A stretch of DNA of 64,000 bases, taken from positions 155,446 to 219,445 of the forward strand of contig VZRS01005637.1 of NCBI GenBank assembly GCA_013398055.1. Direction: 5' to 3'. Below are positions 10,534 to 22,859 of this stretch, one piece after another. Under the pieces are notes generated by a model. The model did not search any database and was not told where the DNA came from. It saw nothing but the letters and a program-made list of their open reading frames with translations. Position 1 is the stretch's first letter. Each line of letters starts with the position of its first letter. Position numbers and translations under genes: made by a program. The stretch is from Ifrita kowaldi. Taxonomy: Eukaryota > Chordata > Aves > Passeriformes > Cinclosomatidae.

Positions 10534-13500
10534 GCTAGAGTCCAATATTTTATTATTGTTGATGTCAGTCAAAAACATCAGAGGCATCAGTTTAGGGATC
10601 AAATTCAAAAGCTCAGGAGATGTGTCTTCCTCAAGTGACCACTTGACATTGACACCAACATAAGTAGAGAGAACAGGTAAATGTTTTAGAGATTATATTC
10701 CCCTGCATCAGAGTGTCTTTTATATGACTCATCTCTCAGATGGCTACAAATAAGCTTATATTAATTGAGTCTTGCATAGGTTTAGATTCAACACGGTACA
10801 ACAGGGCACAACAAGGTCAATGTGCCTTCCAACACACAGCTCAATAGCAAATTAAGCTTATTTAGAGGGTACATGCCTAACACTCTCTGACAGCCCTGGA
10901 CAAACATCATCAGTTCTGTGGCAAACTTTTCCTCAATAATCTGGTCATTTTAGCAATAGCACAAAAGCCTAGCTGTAATTGGCTGCTCTGCCAGAGGAGA
11001 TTCTGAGTCACCTCCTCCTTCTACCTTCTACAAGAGTGTCCAAACCACCAAGTGACACAGCAGGCTGAAAAGAGCTGGGGCTGCTTGCCTTTAACCTTGC
11101 CTATGACAATCTGTCATAAAGCTGAGAAGGGCTACAGAGATCTAAATGGAGTAAAATGTAGGAGACTGAAACTCTCTCAGTATAGAGGCTAGAGACATGC
11201 AATAGGTAGAAACTCCTTGTGTCCACTTCCTCTAATGTGTCATACTAAATAAAATGTTGAGTTTTTCAGCAGAGTCCAGAACTCAGGACTTCCTCACTGC
11301 ATTCAAAACACTGAAGTAGGCATTCGAGTGCTAGCAAGATCTCAGTATCCCAGTTAATAACTGGGCTGCTTGGAATTATGACAGTATCACAGCAAAAATA
11401 AACATTACACAGCAGTGCATTTTACTTTTAAGGGTGATAGAAGCTTTGAAGTGATTTTTATGAACAGAGAAGGAACAGGTGAGAATTGTGGTAATGCAGT
11501 AGCCCTTAAGGTTCAGAGTTCAGTAGAAGCCATTGTAGTTCTAAAACGATTTTCACAGACAATATGTTTCTCTGGTAGAGACCCCAGCAGGCAGACAGAA
11601 ACATCACTCTTAGTCAGAGGATTTGTCCACTCTGCTGAGAAAAAGAGGATTGAGCCTGAGTATTCACCTCATTGTCCACAGGACTTAACTGTCAGTCCTT
11701 AATGTTACACCATGACAACTAACTCCAAGAATTTTCTGGTAAGAAGGTTGTTCTAAGCAGTGTTGACAGGAACTGGTCAGTGACACTTGTCTTCTGGGCC
11801 AGAAGTCAGTCCTTGGCCTTCGTCTGTGCCTGTTGGTGCACCCAGGAAATACCCATTGGTGATTGTGAGAGCAGGGTTCTATGTCCCTTGAATAGTGCAG
11901 CAATGGGAACTTTCCAGGTGGGTGAGGGAGTGTGTATGAGCAGACTCCAGAAAACTAACAAGAATGAATTAGGTGGCAGAAGAAGGTTCAATACAAAAAT
12001 CAGTAAGTAAATAAATGGAGCTGCCTGGAAACAAAGCTGTATATCTGATGGCCTACATTGTAAAGCATCAAACCTGTATCACAACCTCCCCCAGATCCAA
12101 TACACTGAATAAAGTGTTCCTTCTAGCTCAAATCACCAATTTATCAGCTGACAGAAGCAAGCAAAGGCAGACACAGCTCATGGCGATATGTACTTTGGGA
12201 CTCTGAGCTAATTTTCTATACTGAAGGATTGCAGAATACGGCAATGTCCTTAAAAACAAAAAAAAAGGTTTGTTTTCTGACTGCAGCCTGTTGGAGAAAC
12301 AGTTCTTTGATGTTGCTGTCCCACCATGAATTTAAAGGATATGGATAATTTACAACCTTGATTAACAATCTCAGAGCTGCAATAGCTCATCCTCTTCACA
12401 TCCCATCCTTTTTATTGAATGTGCTTAAGTATTCATGAACACATGATGGTAATCTTGTTAACACTATGAAAAGCAATGACATCCTCATTATAAACTGCTT
12501 GAAAATGCTCATGATCCTTTCACCAGAATGAGCTTTGTACAATTAGAAGCCTGAAAAAGTCACAGGTGCGCAACACAGGGTGATAAAATTGTAATTGCAA
12601 GATACAATGGCATTGTAATGTCCAGGACAGTAGATTTTGCAGATACAGACAGAGGGCAGGAAAACCAGTGCTCCTTGTAATACTAATTTCTCTTTGGTGC
12701 TGTGCGATTGTGTCCTGGCTGTATATTCAGGCTGAGAAAATCCGACAGATTTCAGGGGGCAGGTAGGTAATTTCATCCAAATCCAATAAAAGGGAGCTAT
12801 GTAAGACTCCCTGTCTTTCTCATCGTGGTGAAAATAAGTTTGTCTTCTGGGATCAAAAATGACCTTAGGATGTTTGACCAATGACTCCCTTTGTTTCTCT
12901 AGAGACATAATATACCATTTGTGATCTTTTTATCTTTTCTAATAGGTTAACCATTTGATGTGGAAATGGGTGTGGAGGAGTTTTAGTTATGGAAATGGCT
13001 TTTGGGCAACAGTCAACAGGAGGTTCAAGTTGGAGTTGACATCCTGTCAGACCTTCTGCATCTCTCTTGTATAGTTAGTTCCGGAATTTCAAAATATATT
13101 CCTTTCCTTTTCCTTCCTTTCATTTTCTTACCTCTGTGCATCAGATCTCTGAATTGCTGGATATTGACAAGTAGAAGGGGCCAAAGACACACATTGAAAC
13201 CTTATATGTGCCCTGTGCCTATGACTCAAGACAAGCAGAGGCTGTCCTTAAAAACACAAAGGTGCGTGCACCTCTGCAGGTGCAGAGGAAGATAGAGACA
13301 GCAGGCATGTATCAGAATTTAAGAAACACTGAACCCATGTAGTAGCTGGTTTGACATTTTGTGATGCAAGTGAGGCTCTGAGATCTGAATCCCATTTATC
13401 ATTTTGGCCTTTCAAGAACTGATAGGAAAAGAAAGAATTTCAGCTACAGTTCAGCATTTCCACTTAGCCAGTTAATCAAGCCAGCGTTAAGTGGGATAAG

Positions 13501-13680
13501 TGGCAATGAAGGAAGAAAAGGTACAGCAGATGTGTCACACTCAGTCTGGAAGAGTCATATTTGACTTAAATACCTTCACTGTCGTGGACAGTTAGCAAAG
13601 GATTTCATTTACCTCACTGGAAACTTTCTGTTTAACAATCTCTGCAGGTAAATCAAATGAGACAGAGTGATATAAAAAAA
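10534..13680. other. Unique spacer, no gene seen
   Basis: Several frames of 60-120 codons occur, the longest on the minus strand at 12543-12908. None shows a recognisable domain or convincing splice sites. A pyrimidine-rich stretch lies near 13105-13130. Confidence 0.5.
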
Positions 13681-14250
13681 TCACGGAATCACAGAATATG
13701 CTGAGTTGGAAGGGACCCACAAACATCAAGTCCAACTCCCAGCCCTGCACAGCACCGTCCCCAAGAGTCACACCATGTGCCTGAGAGCACTGTCCAAATG
13801 CTTTAACTCTGTCAGGCTTGGTGCTGTGACCACTTCCCTGGGGAGCCTGTTCCAGTGCCCAACGACCCTCTGGGTGAAGAACCTTTTCCTGGTATCCAAC
13901 CTAAACCTCCTCTGACACAACTTCAGGCCATTCCCTCAGGTCCTGTCAGTGGTCACCAGAGAGAAGAGATCAGTGCCTGCCCCTCATCCTCCCCTCACAA
14001 GGAAGTTATAGACTGGAATGAGGTCTCCCCTCAGTCTCCTTCAGGCTAATCAGACCAAGTGACCTCAGCCACTCCTAATGCGGCTTCCCCTCAAGGCCCT
14101 TCACCATCCTTGTGGCCCTCCTTTGGACACTCTCTAATAGCTTAATGTCTTTCTTATATTGTGGCACCCAAAACTGCACACAGGTCTCAAGGTGAGGCTG
14201 CTCCAGTGCAGAGCAGAGCAGGACAATCCCCTCCCTTGACTGCTGACTCA
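13681..14250 (-). mobile_element. CR1 LINE fragment (minus strand)
   Basis: The left edge carries the inverted CR1 3' end (TCACGGAATCACAGAATATG, then GTTGGAAGGGACC). The body follows CR1 order, with CTGGGGAGCCTGTTCC and TGGCCCTCCTTTGGAC. On the minus strand near 14090-14150 a short frame contains SVQRRATRMVKGLEG, typical of the CR1 polymerase C-terminus. This is a different subfamily from the 2512 copy, judging from the differing 3' region. It is truncated and inactive; the right edge is approximate. Confidence 0.93.
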
Positions 14251-16732
14251 TATTCAATGTGAATTTTTAGAAAACTGGACTTGCTTCTCTGCTGCCAAAG
14301 AAACCTACATAAGCATAAACGCTTCTGGAAATAGATGGAGATGTAGCAAACACTTCTGCAAAAGTGTTGCATATTGCATTTTTTTGGCACTTAGCCTGCC
14401 TGGATGTACATGAGCACATAAAGCAGCGCAGAATTCAGCCCTGCACTTCCAGTAACGAGAGTATACTTTGCATTCAGGAAAGCTTTTAAGCGCATTTTTA
14501 AGGTTAAGTGTGGGATTCATCACTCTTCTTCATCCTGGAAGTCATTTCTAGCAACATTTGGGTGCATTCCTGCCAATATAATCCGCCAGAGCTGGGCACA
14601 TTTTTCTTCCTGTGAATGAACTATTCATATCCCCAAAAAGCAATTTCATCCATTCCAAAACAATTTTATGAATTCAACATTAATTTGACAAATAGTTTCA
14701 GCTGGGAAGGGTTTCTAAAACTTAGACTGGCATAAAAAAAAATACCTGAAAGAACCACTTCTTTCCTCCAGTTGTCACCGACCCAGACACAGGAGCTCTT
14801 CTTAAAATGGACTCAGGCCCCTACCTGCCTCTAAGAAAAGGTTCCCACACAGCACAGGATACATTATCTAAAATTATCAGCTCAATATCTCTTCTTCATA
14901 CTGTTCATCTATGCATAAACTGCTTGTGGAATTCCCTGGAACGGGGACTAGAAGCCAGGTGTCAGATCTGTTTGCTAGCTCAAAGATCCTGCCAAGTGTT
15001 CTTCTGCAAACCAACACCCAAGGAAGGAAATTAAAAAAGAAAAATGAATGCTTCAATGAACCACCACCCTTGTTCCTAAAATTGGCCTTCCTAGATATGT
15101 AGATGTTTCATGCCTTCTGTCAGGACCATTTCCAAATAGCATAATTGAATTCTATTATCTCTTTTGTTTCTCACATCTGACTTATTATCATTATTCATTT
15201 ATTTATTTATATTCATTTTATCCAAGCTGGTAAGCTTGGATCCTAAAGCAAATTCTGATGTCACTGACATCATGAGATGAGAGGAGGATCCATTTGATCA
15301 AACAGAACTAAACACAGATAATTTTGTGAAGTTGTCATTGGCCATTAAATGGCTGCCTACTTCCCTCCTGTGGTACTTGTCCTAACAGTCACTAATACAC
15401 TGACATACTTGAGGTCTTTACTGAAGGATCACCTGGATTTGTTTTCCTCAGTGGTTAAATACTGATATGGAGTGGTTTCCATTAGGAAACCTTTTTGAGT
15501 GTGGAGCTGGATTGCAATGTGTGATACTTACAGCTAGTCAGTCACAAGGAAGAGAATTTGTATTTAATGTGTCTACTGAAAAAGAAAATATTAATGTATT
15601 TGAGTAACTATTTTAATAGGAAGCCTTTCTAAGGGATTGTTCTGTTGGTTGGTTTTGAGGTTTGGGGTTGTTTTGGGGATTTTATTCACAAATTTTAACT
15701 TCACCTGAAAGAATTGAGAAAAATGGGTTTTCCGGAGAAAAATGGGTTGAAGACATAAAAATGTCTCTCTGACATGTAGGAGAGAGAGGGAAATATTTCT
15801 TCTTAGCTAATTCAGTGTCACATTATGCCAAGCACTCACAACAGCTGCTGTGGAGAATAAACCCTGTTAACAGGACATGCTGTGTCCAGAGCAGAACCTC
15901 TTCTGATCATTTTTTAGCATTGGCTCTAAAATCTTTTGAAGCAGCCACACCTCATCTTAGACTGAAAGTCAGACTTCACAGGATGATTCATTCCCAGAAG
16001 CCTGTTAAAAGAAAGTGTTATAAATATGTGTGTCCACTGACTTTGGTCTTTTCCTTTTTAAATCAAGCACCTTATTCTACACAAATTTGGAGTCAAAGGC
16101 AATGTAATAAAGCCAGCAGGCCCACGATCAAGAAGTTTCTCAGGTGAAGAAACCAAATCTGCTTATACAAAGAAAAAAATCTCATCCTGCAGTGCCAGAG
16201 TAATATGTTCTTCAAGTCCTGACCATTATGCATTCCATTTATACCACTTCTTTAATCAAAGCTGAACCTGGTGAATTGCAAATAAGAACGAAAACATTAA
16301 ATGTGAAAGGCCAACTTGCTCATCTATATTTTTTGTCAAAGTGACAGTTTTAAAATTACATAGGTAAAATACTTCACTAAATAGGGTTATAAATGTGTAA
16401 TTCATCATGGCAGAACATTTTTATGCGGTTTAAAACTACTCTTTTATTTTAAGAGGTGAGGACGCAAAATGGTAGGCTTATTCTTCATCTTTTCATTTTG
16501 CAGTTTATTTTTGACATAGCAAAGATGCAGCACGGTTGGAAAAGCTCTTGGAATTGTATTTGTACCCTTCTCTTTCTAAGCCATTGCTTACCAGTGAGCA
16601 TATTTCAAAGGTGAGCCTGGTTAGTGCGTGTGCATACACAGCACAAGCCTGTTACTGGATAAGACCCTCTTTGCTTCACAAAGCCCTTGTGCTGGTAAAA
16701 TAGGGACACCATTCTCCACACCAGCCCCTCTG
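14251..16732. other. Unique spacer, no gene seen
   Basis: No repeat family or exon recognised. Scattered short frames only. Confidence 0.5.
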
Positions 16733-16751
16733 CCCGCTCCCACCCTGCCCC
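16733..16751 (-). other. G-quadruplex motif on the minus strand
   Basis: The plus strand has four C-runs, CCC-gct-CCC-a-CCC-tg-CCCC. The minus strand therefore has four runs of at least three G with loops of 2, 1 and 3 bases, a canonical quadruplex pattern. More C-runs follow up to 16792. The surroundings are otherwise ordinary AT-rich DNA. Confidence 0.7.
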
Positions 16752-18520
16752 ACACACACACCACACTCCCCACACCCCCCTTACCTCCTTCCCCAATCCT
16801 CTAGTCAGGTATCGTGTTGCTGAAACATGAGAATCAGATTTGTTATCCCACTCTTAATGGGAATTCCTGAGTAATCATTCTGCAGCATAGTGTTGGGTAT
16901 ACGGGTCCCCAGTGGCAATGGATTTGTTACTCTTTTAAACACGTATCACTGGGAAAACTTAAAGGGAAAGGTAAGAATTAAAGCTGAAGAAATGAGGCAA
17001 ATTCTTTACTAGAAACTCACTTTTTTTTTGCTGTAATTTACCTGGAATCCTTGTTTTTCATTGCAAGTGTGAATTCGCATGCTGAGATTGCAACAAAGGA
17101 TTAAGATAAAACTCCTGGTTCTGAGTTGGGGAAGAAAAACATCATTGCAAGGTCATGCAGAGAAGAACATCACTGCATCCAGGTAGTCTGCTGCATATGA
17201 TGTTTTTGAGAGGCTGGCAAGTACAGAGCTTGAGGCAGGTTGAGGAACTGTCACAGAGAGAAAGAAAGAAGAAAGGAAAATGTGATCTGACTCCTGTTAC
17301 ATCCTAGGGAGATTGTCTCCAAATTCCACACCCGTACTAGGTCAACCACAAAGACAGTGACCCAGAATAATATACCTCAGGTCTAACATTAACCCCAGTG
17401 CCTCGTGGGTTGTGGTTCAGAGCATTTCACTCGTGTGATTGTGAACATCTGTCAAGGAACTAATTTCTTCCTCCCATTAAGTTCCCTGGGTGTGAGATTG
17501 AGGCCACCATGGAGACCTGAGCAATAAAGTTAACCAACAGCTGCACTTGGATTTCAAGAGCTTTCAGATGCATACTCATTCCCTATATGGCCCCAGTTCC
17601 AGAGGGCATTCACCAAAAAAATCTCTGGTACAAGAAGACTGTGAATCTCTGAGCACTTTGACATGCATTTAGGGGCAGATGATCTCAGTGCTGCTGCTTT
17701 GAACCCTCTGCAGGAAGATGTGATATCCAGGTCCTTGAGGAACATGCTGCCATTCCCAAGTCACCTGATAGTTTGCTGCTGACCATGCTCCTTGCCTCAG
17801 TTTCCCTTTAGTTAGGATTTAATCACAGGAGTGTTTCCCATTTCCCTAAGGCTGGACAGGCAATCTCAGGTGGACGAGATTTTCACTGTAGGTAGCAAGA
17901 GCTTTCAAAGTAAATGGGTTGACATCGCATGTTTTATTATGAAAGGAAAACAAAAATATTTTTTGTGTGTTTTCTGATGCTTTTTTACCTACCTCTGGTA
18001 AAAAAGCAAAACAAGCTGTGAGGAGGGAGTTGCATAAACCCATAATTTGGCAGCCAATTAGTCTTTGATTTAGACAGTTGCTTTTTGAATATACTTTTTT
18101 TTTTAATGTGATTCCTTGCAGCTGAGAAATTTACATTTTAAAAAGCACTTAATGCCAAGGCAGTAGTGGAATCCCACATTTGTCAAAGAAGTAAACTGAG
18201 ACGAAATCCAGCCCTTGTTAACGTCCTAGTCTGGGACTGCTCTAACAGCAAATGAAAGAGAGGAGGGGGAGAATTTTTCCTCTGCTGGTACAGGGCCTGT
18301 GGGGACAAGCAGGGGAGGCAGATTCCTTTTTGCCTCTTCACCCTGGCTAGGATGGGGCATAAACAGATGTGCATAGCAGACAGAAATACCTCCCACATAG
18401 CTTAGAGCTACTGAGCAAATTTGTCACCAAAGGTGGAGATTGGACAGTCTAAAGCAGAACAGAAAGGAGGACATTGTGACTGTGACCTCCTCCTGGTGAC
18501 TGTCCAGAGAGGCTGCAGAC
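16752..18520. other. Unique spacer, no gene seen
   Basis: No repeat family or exon recognised. A GA-rich run lies near 17258-17280. Confidence 0.5.
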
Positions 18521-18560
18521 GCAGGTGTGACACTTGAGCTGCAGGTGTGACACTTGAGCA
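18521..18560. repeat. 20-bp tandem duplication (2 copies)
   Basis: GCAGGTGTGACACTTGAGC occurs at 18521 and again at 18541, with the 20th base T in the first copy and A in the second. This is a short direct duplication without further copies. Confidence 0.95.
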
Positions 18561-19424
18561 AAAAACCAAGGTAGCCTCTAAATTTAAACAATACCAGTGC
18601 AGGCATCTCGTTTGCAGTCTGGTTACAGTCAGCTCTTTAGGCTGTGTATAGATCTAGTGGCAAGAACAAACTGCAGCTTCTGTCATAAATGCAGATGCTA
18701 GGGTTTGCTTCATTTTAAACTCAGTCATGTCAGAGCCACACTGCTTTGTACTGCATACAAAAGGAGAGAAAATATACTCCCGTTCACTCTAATGAGACCC
18801 ACTGCTGGAAGAAACACTAGCCTTGCTGAAACAGGAGAAACACCATGAGCATTGAACCCTGCTAGAAATAACAGTTTCTGAGTATACAAAGCTAGCCAAA
18901 GAAAGATATGGCAACTTCCATATGGGTGTACATTTTGGTGAAGAATGTATTTAGGAGTCACCTGAGTCAGAGTGGATGTGGATCAAGTATTGATATCCCT
19001 TGAATATCTCTCAAGACACATTTCTATCTTCTTTTTCAGTTTTCTGACTGAAGGCCTGACACTAGAACACTCACAAATCTCAGTCTTGATCAAGGCCAAA
19101 GTCTTGGTTCCTCACAACTGGGCCACACAGCACAGAGAGAACACCTGATCTTGTTTCTCATGCTTGAAAATTTTAGGGAGAAAAACCATAAGTCTAGCAG
19201 ACATAGAGATACTTCCTTTAATAATTAGCCTGTCAGCTGCTGCTCTTGCATTGCTCCTCTAGGAGACCAAGGGGGAGGGAGACCTGTGGTACTTACAGCA
19301 TCTTGGATGGGATCAGTGGGAATCCAGCTCCTGTTGGTATGTGAGAAATAGTTATCTTGCAGGCTGGGTGTGGGAACCACTGACTCCTGCTACGGTACAG
19401 CAAGTTCAGCAAAGGCTGCTGTGA
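18561..19424. other. Unique spacer, no gene seen
   Basis: Nothing recognised. Confidence 0.5.
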
Positions 19425-19795
19425 TGGTTGGGGCTGGAGTTCTTGCCATGTGAGGAGAGGCCAAGGGAGTGGGGCTTGTTCAGCCTGGAGAAGAGAGGGC
19501 ATCAGAGGGACCATGCAGCAAACGCCAGTATCTGTGAGGAGATCATCAAGAAGATGAAGACAGGCTGTTCACAACAGTACATGGTAGGAGAGAAAGAATT
19601 TCTGAGCAGGTATCAGGAATGCTTTTTTCATTCTCAGGCAAGTCAACCAATGGAACAGGTTGCCCAGAGAAGGTTTTCCAGACCCAGCTAGATAAAGCCC
19701 TGTGCAACCTAATATGACCCCTCAGCTGGCCTTGAGTTGGCACTATGTTTGACTGGAGACCTTCTGAGGCCCATCCCAATCTGAAACATTTTATA
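19425..19795 (+). mobile_element. Diverged CR1 LINE fragment (plus strand)
   Basis: Plus-strand CR1 3' region, strongly diverged. Landmarks in order are GAGGAGAGGCCAAGGGAGTG, GGCTTGTTCAGCCTGGAGAA, then an eroded middle, GGAACAGGTTGCCCAGAGAA, and a decayed tail near CATCCCAATCTGAAAC. The terminal ATTCTATG repeat is not preserved. It is older than the 2512 and 13681 copies, and its frames are broken. Confidence 0.85.
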
Positions 19796-22750
19796 ACCTA
19801 CCCAACAAATTCCAGAAGGATTTGCTCTTGTGGTGATTTAGGAAGCAGAGGGCAGCACCTCAGAAGTGCCTATAACCCTGGAGTAGAGCTATCAGCTAGA
19901 GGGTTCTTTTTGTTTTCACATTCCTTTGCAGAGACAGTATGGGATTCACCTCAGCTAGCAGTGAGACCCTCAAAGTTAAATTTCCTGTCTCAGCCAGCTC
20001 TGAGCCCCTTCATAATCAAGGGGAATAAAGGGAAATTCATCTTGTCATAACAGAGGGTCTGAAATGAGAAACTGGAAAGGCACCATCACTTTGGAGGTGA
20101 AAATGTCTCTTGTCTAGAGAGATGATGCTCAGGTGAATAGCTTGAGCATGTATCTTTTGCAAAACAAAACCTGAAAGAAATGAGCCCTATCCTAAAACTG
20201 AGGGAGATGCTGGCTAATGTCACACTTGTGTTTGATCAGGGTACTGAGTTGGCTTTGACAGGAATTGTGGGAGATCAGAGACAGTCAGAGACAGGGACAG
20301 CATTTGCTAGAAGTCTGAAAAGCAGAACATGTGAGGGCATAACTCCTGCTATGATCCCCTCCAGCAACTCTGTGCAGAGTGATGCTCTGGTTAAGCCCCC
20401 GGAATTAGGCATGGGAATGTCTACACAACAAGTGCAGGGAGAGCAGGAAAATGCAATTTCAGTGAATTGGCTGGGATGGGATTTGCCAGATTAGCTCAGC
20501 ACGTATAACTAATTGTGTTTATCCTGCCCAAGCAGCAGGCATCAGTGTAATATGCCTGGAGTTGTTATGCACTGTGTGTTTCTCATCCAGGTTTCCCTAA
20601 TCCGTCCTACACACACATCCCTTAGGGAATCTGTCTGCTCTAGGTGTAATACACTGGTCTAATCTCTGCTATCCTTCTGCCAGACCATGCAACTCAAGCC
20701 CCACTGGAGTCTCCCGTGTCTTCATGAGCTTCCAGGTGTGTAGGAGAGAAAGAATTATGTCTGCTCAGTTCTGGTTAGGCATATACATCAATTTCTTCCA
20801 AGTTCTTATGCTGGCAATTTAGGACCAATACAAAAGAGCTGTTGGGTGTCTACAAGAATCAGTATGTGGGCTGTAGGATGCAAAGACCAAACCTCTCCCT
20901 AGTTTCTCCTGGATTTTCCTAGTTACAAAAGTACCCACATACTTTTTACATCAAACTTCCCTCGGTGCCTAAAGATCTTCTGGGTGTGCACAGATAAACC
21001 TTCAGTTCTGACAGCACCGATGAACTCCATCTCACGCCCAAGCCCAATTAACATTCAGAAACCCACTCTAACTCCTTCTCAGTTTCATGTTTTTCACCTA
21101 ACACACCTACACAATTAGGGTCTTTATCAAACACTGTGGTTTTCACAGCTTGCTTTGAAAAGGCACCCAGAAGAGGAGGTTTCTGTTCCTGCCTTTGCGC
21201 AGTAGTTACAGCAGGTCTAGATCACAGGGGGGACCTGCATTCAAGCCCCACCTTTACCTGATAGGGCTAAGCCTACCACGGCATCCCGAAGGAGGGTCTG
21301 AGAAACACAGGCTCTTACACCCAGGCAGCTGGCTGCTTTTAATCCTCAGCCCCTTTCTGAAGGTTTTCCACTACATGGGAAACAGTTAACTTCATAGGTG
21401 CTGGACGCAGAAGGAAAGAGTGTCACGCACCCACTTAACAGAGCGCCAGAACCCACATCCCTCAGGGAATGCACTTGTGTTCCTGCTCTGACACCAGTGA
21501 TGTTTTTAATGTGCGCTATCCACAGAACAAGTGAAAAAGAGCTTCCACACTCCAGCACCCCGCAGTCAGGTGTTCACAGTACCTCCAAGGAGCAGTGAAA
21601 CATGGATTGCAGCCTCCCCAAGGAAATGTGGGAGCTGAGTGTGGGCTGTTGCTTCTTGGGTGACTGCACTGGGCTGTTACATAAGAAGGTGACACAGCTT
21701 CAGCAGCATATCTGGATCTGAAAAAAAAATAAAACAGAAAAAAAAGCGTGAGACCTCTATACCACTTTGGAAGATAAAGGTAAAAATACTCTGAGAGTAA
21801 AATAACAAGTTGTGGAGTCCAAGTAGGTGAAGGCATCTGCTGCCATAGTAGCATATTAGAGGGGACAAGACCGATTCCTGTGCTCAGATCGGCTCTGTTG
21901 GCTGGTTTGCAGTTCACTGATTGCAGAGGTAACAGCTCAGGTCTTGAAGCAACTTCACCATCCAACCCTTTGAAAGCTGATTTACATAGACAAAGCAGAC
22001 CTGTGGCCATTCTCCTATTGCCCCAGAGCTAACCCAGCTGTCTCTAGCTGGAACTTCACCCGCACCAGGTAGACACACTGCTTCCTGGCAAATGAGTTCT
22101 GGGTGTGATTGTTAGGATCCTCAAGACAGCTAGGTTGAAAAATGTTGCTCCATGAAAAACACTTTTCATTGATTGCAGGGAAGCCAAGCCTACTTTCCTG
22201 ATTTCTTGCTCTAGAGAGAGCACAAGGATCCAAAAATGAAATTGATGTTATGAGGCGAAAATTTTCTTTGCACCCCTTTTTACTCACCTCTGTAAATATA
22301 TTTAAAAGGGTTCACAGAGACAAAAAAAATTACAGGTTTGTGATCTTAGGTTGAAAGTATCACAGAATTGGAAAGTGTCCTTGTCATTTATTTTTAAATC
22401 AAAACACATTTCTCTATTTTTGCCTTTTAAATATTCTTGTATGTTAGAATATATTTTTTATTGCCACTACTTGGAAATAGTTTTTAGAAGTGTGCTTTTA
22501 CTCATTTATATTTTGCTTGCCTTTTTATTAATGGTTTTAATAGACTCTTACTTTCCTGTACATTTCTGCTTGTAATTTAAAAAGATGAAACAAATGCTTT
22601 AAACAAAAGTCCTTTTTTCAGCCAGCAATTTTTATTTTTGTATAATATTTTACATATAGAAGGCTTAAGAAAAAAAATAAATGAAAATGCTTTTGCAAGA
22701 AGCAACACAGAGCATTAAAGCCTTTGGTTTTTTCCATAAATAGCCCAAAT
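19796..22750. other. Unique spacer, no gene seen
   Basis: Frames up to 164 codons occur (minus strand, 21516-22010) but read as random protein. No repeat family recognised. Confidence 0.5.
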
Positions 22751-22764
22751 CTGCCATCTACTGA
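22751..22764 (-). promoter_or_regulatory. CTCF-type motif 1
   Basis: The minus strand reads TCAGTAGATGGCAG, matching 13 of 14 positions of the CTCF core CCASYAGRKGGCRS; only the first base differs. It is 95 bp from a perfect second match in the same orientation, which makes chance less likely. Binding is inferred. Confidence 0.5.
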
Positions 22765-22845
22765 TAAAACGTAGAATTTAATGGAACCAGCCACTTAGAT
22801 TTTTCTCTGGAAAAATCTTGCTTACTTTCCAGCCGTGCAAAAACA

Positions 22846-22859
22846 GTGCCATCTAGTGG
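22846..22859 (-). promoter_or_regulatory. CTCF-type motif 2 (perfect core)
   Basis: The minus strand reads CCACTAGATGGCAC, matching all 14 positions of the CTCF core. Together with the motif at 22751 it forms a same-orientation tandem pair. Such pairs are common at vertebrate chromatin loop anchors. Occupancy cannot be seen from sequence. Confidence 0.6.

Noticed and set aside
21199..21265. tRNA-like B-box text (CTGCATTCAAGCCCC)
   Set aside because: No matching A box or cloverleaf stems could be placed; not a tRNA gene or recognisable SINE.
21516..22010. 164-codon minus-strand open frame
   Set aside because: No domain, signal or splice context; it runs through homopolymer T/F-rich text and reads as random protein.
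22357..22380. TATCACAGAATTGGAAAGTG as a CR1 3' end
   Set aside because: Only about 20 bases resemble CR1 and the following sequence does not continue in CR1 order.
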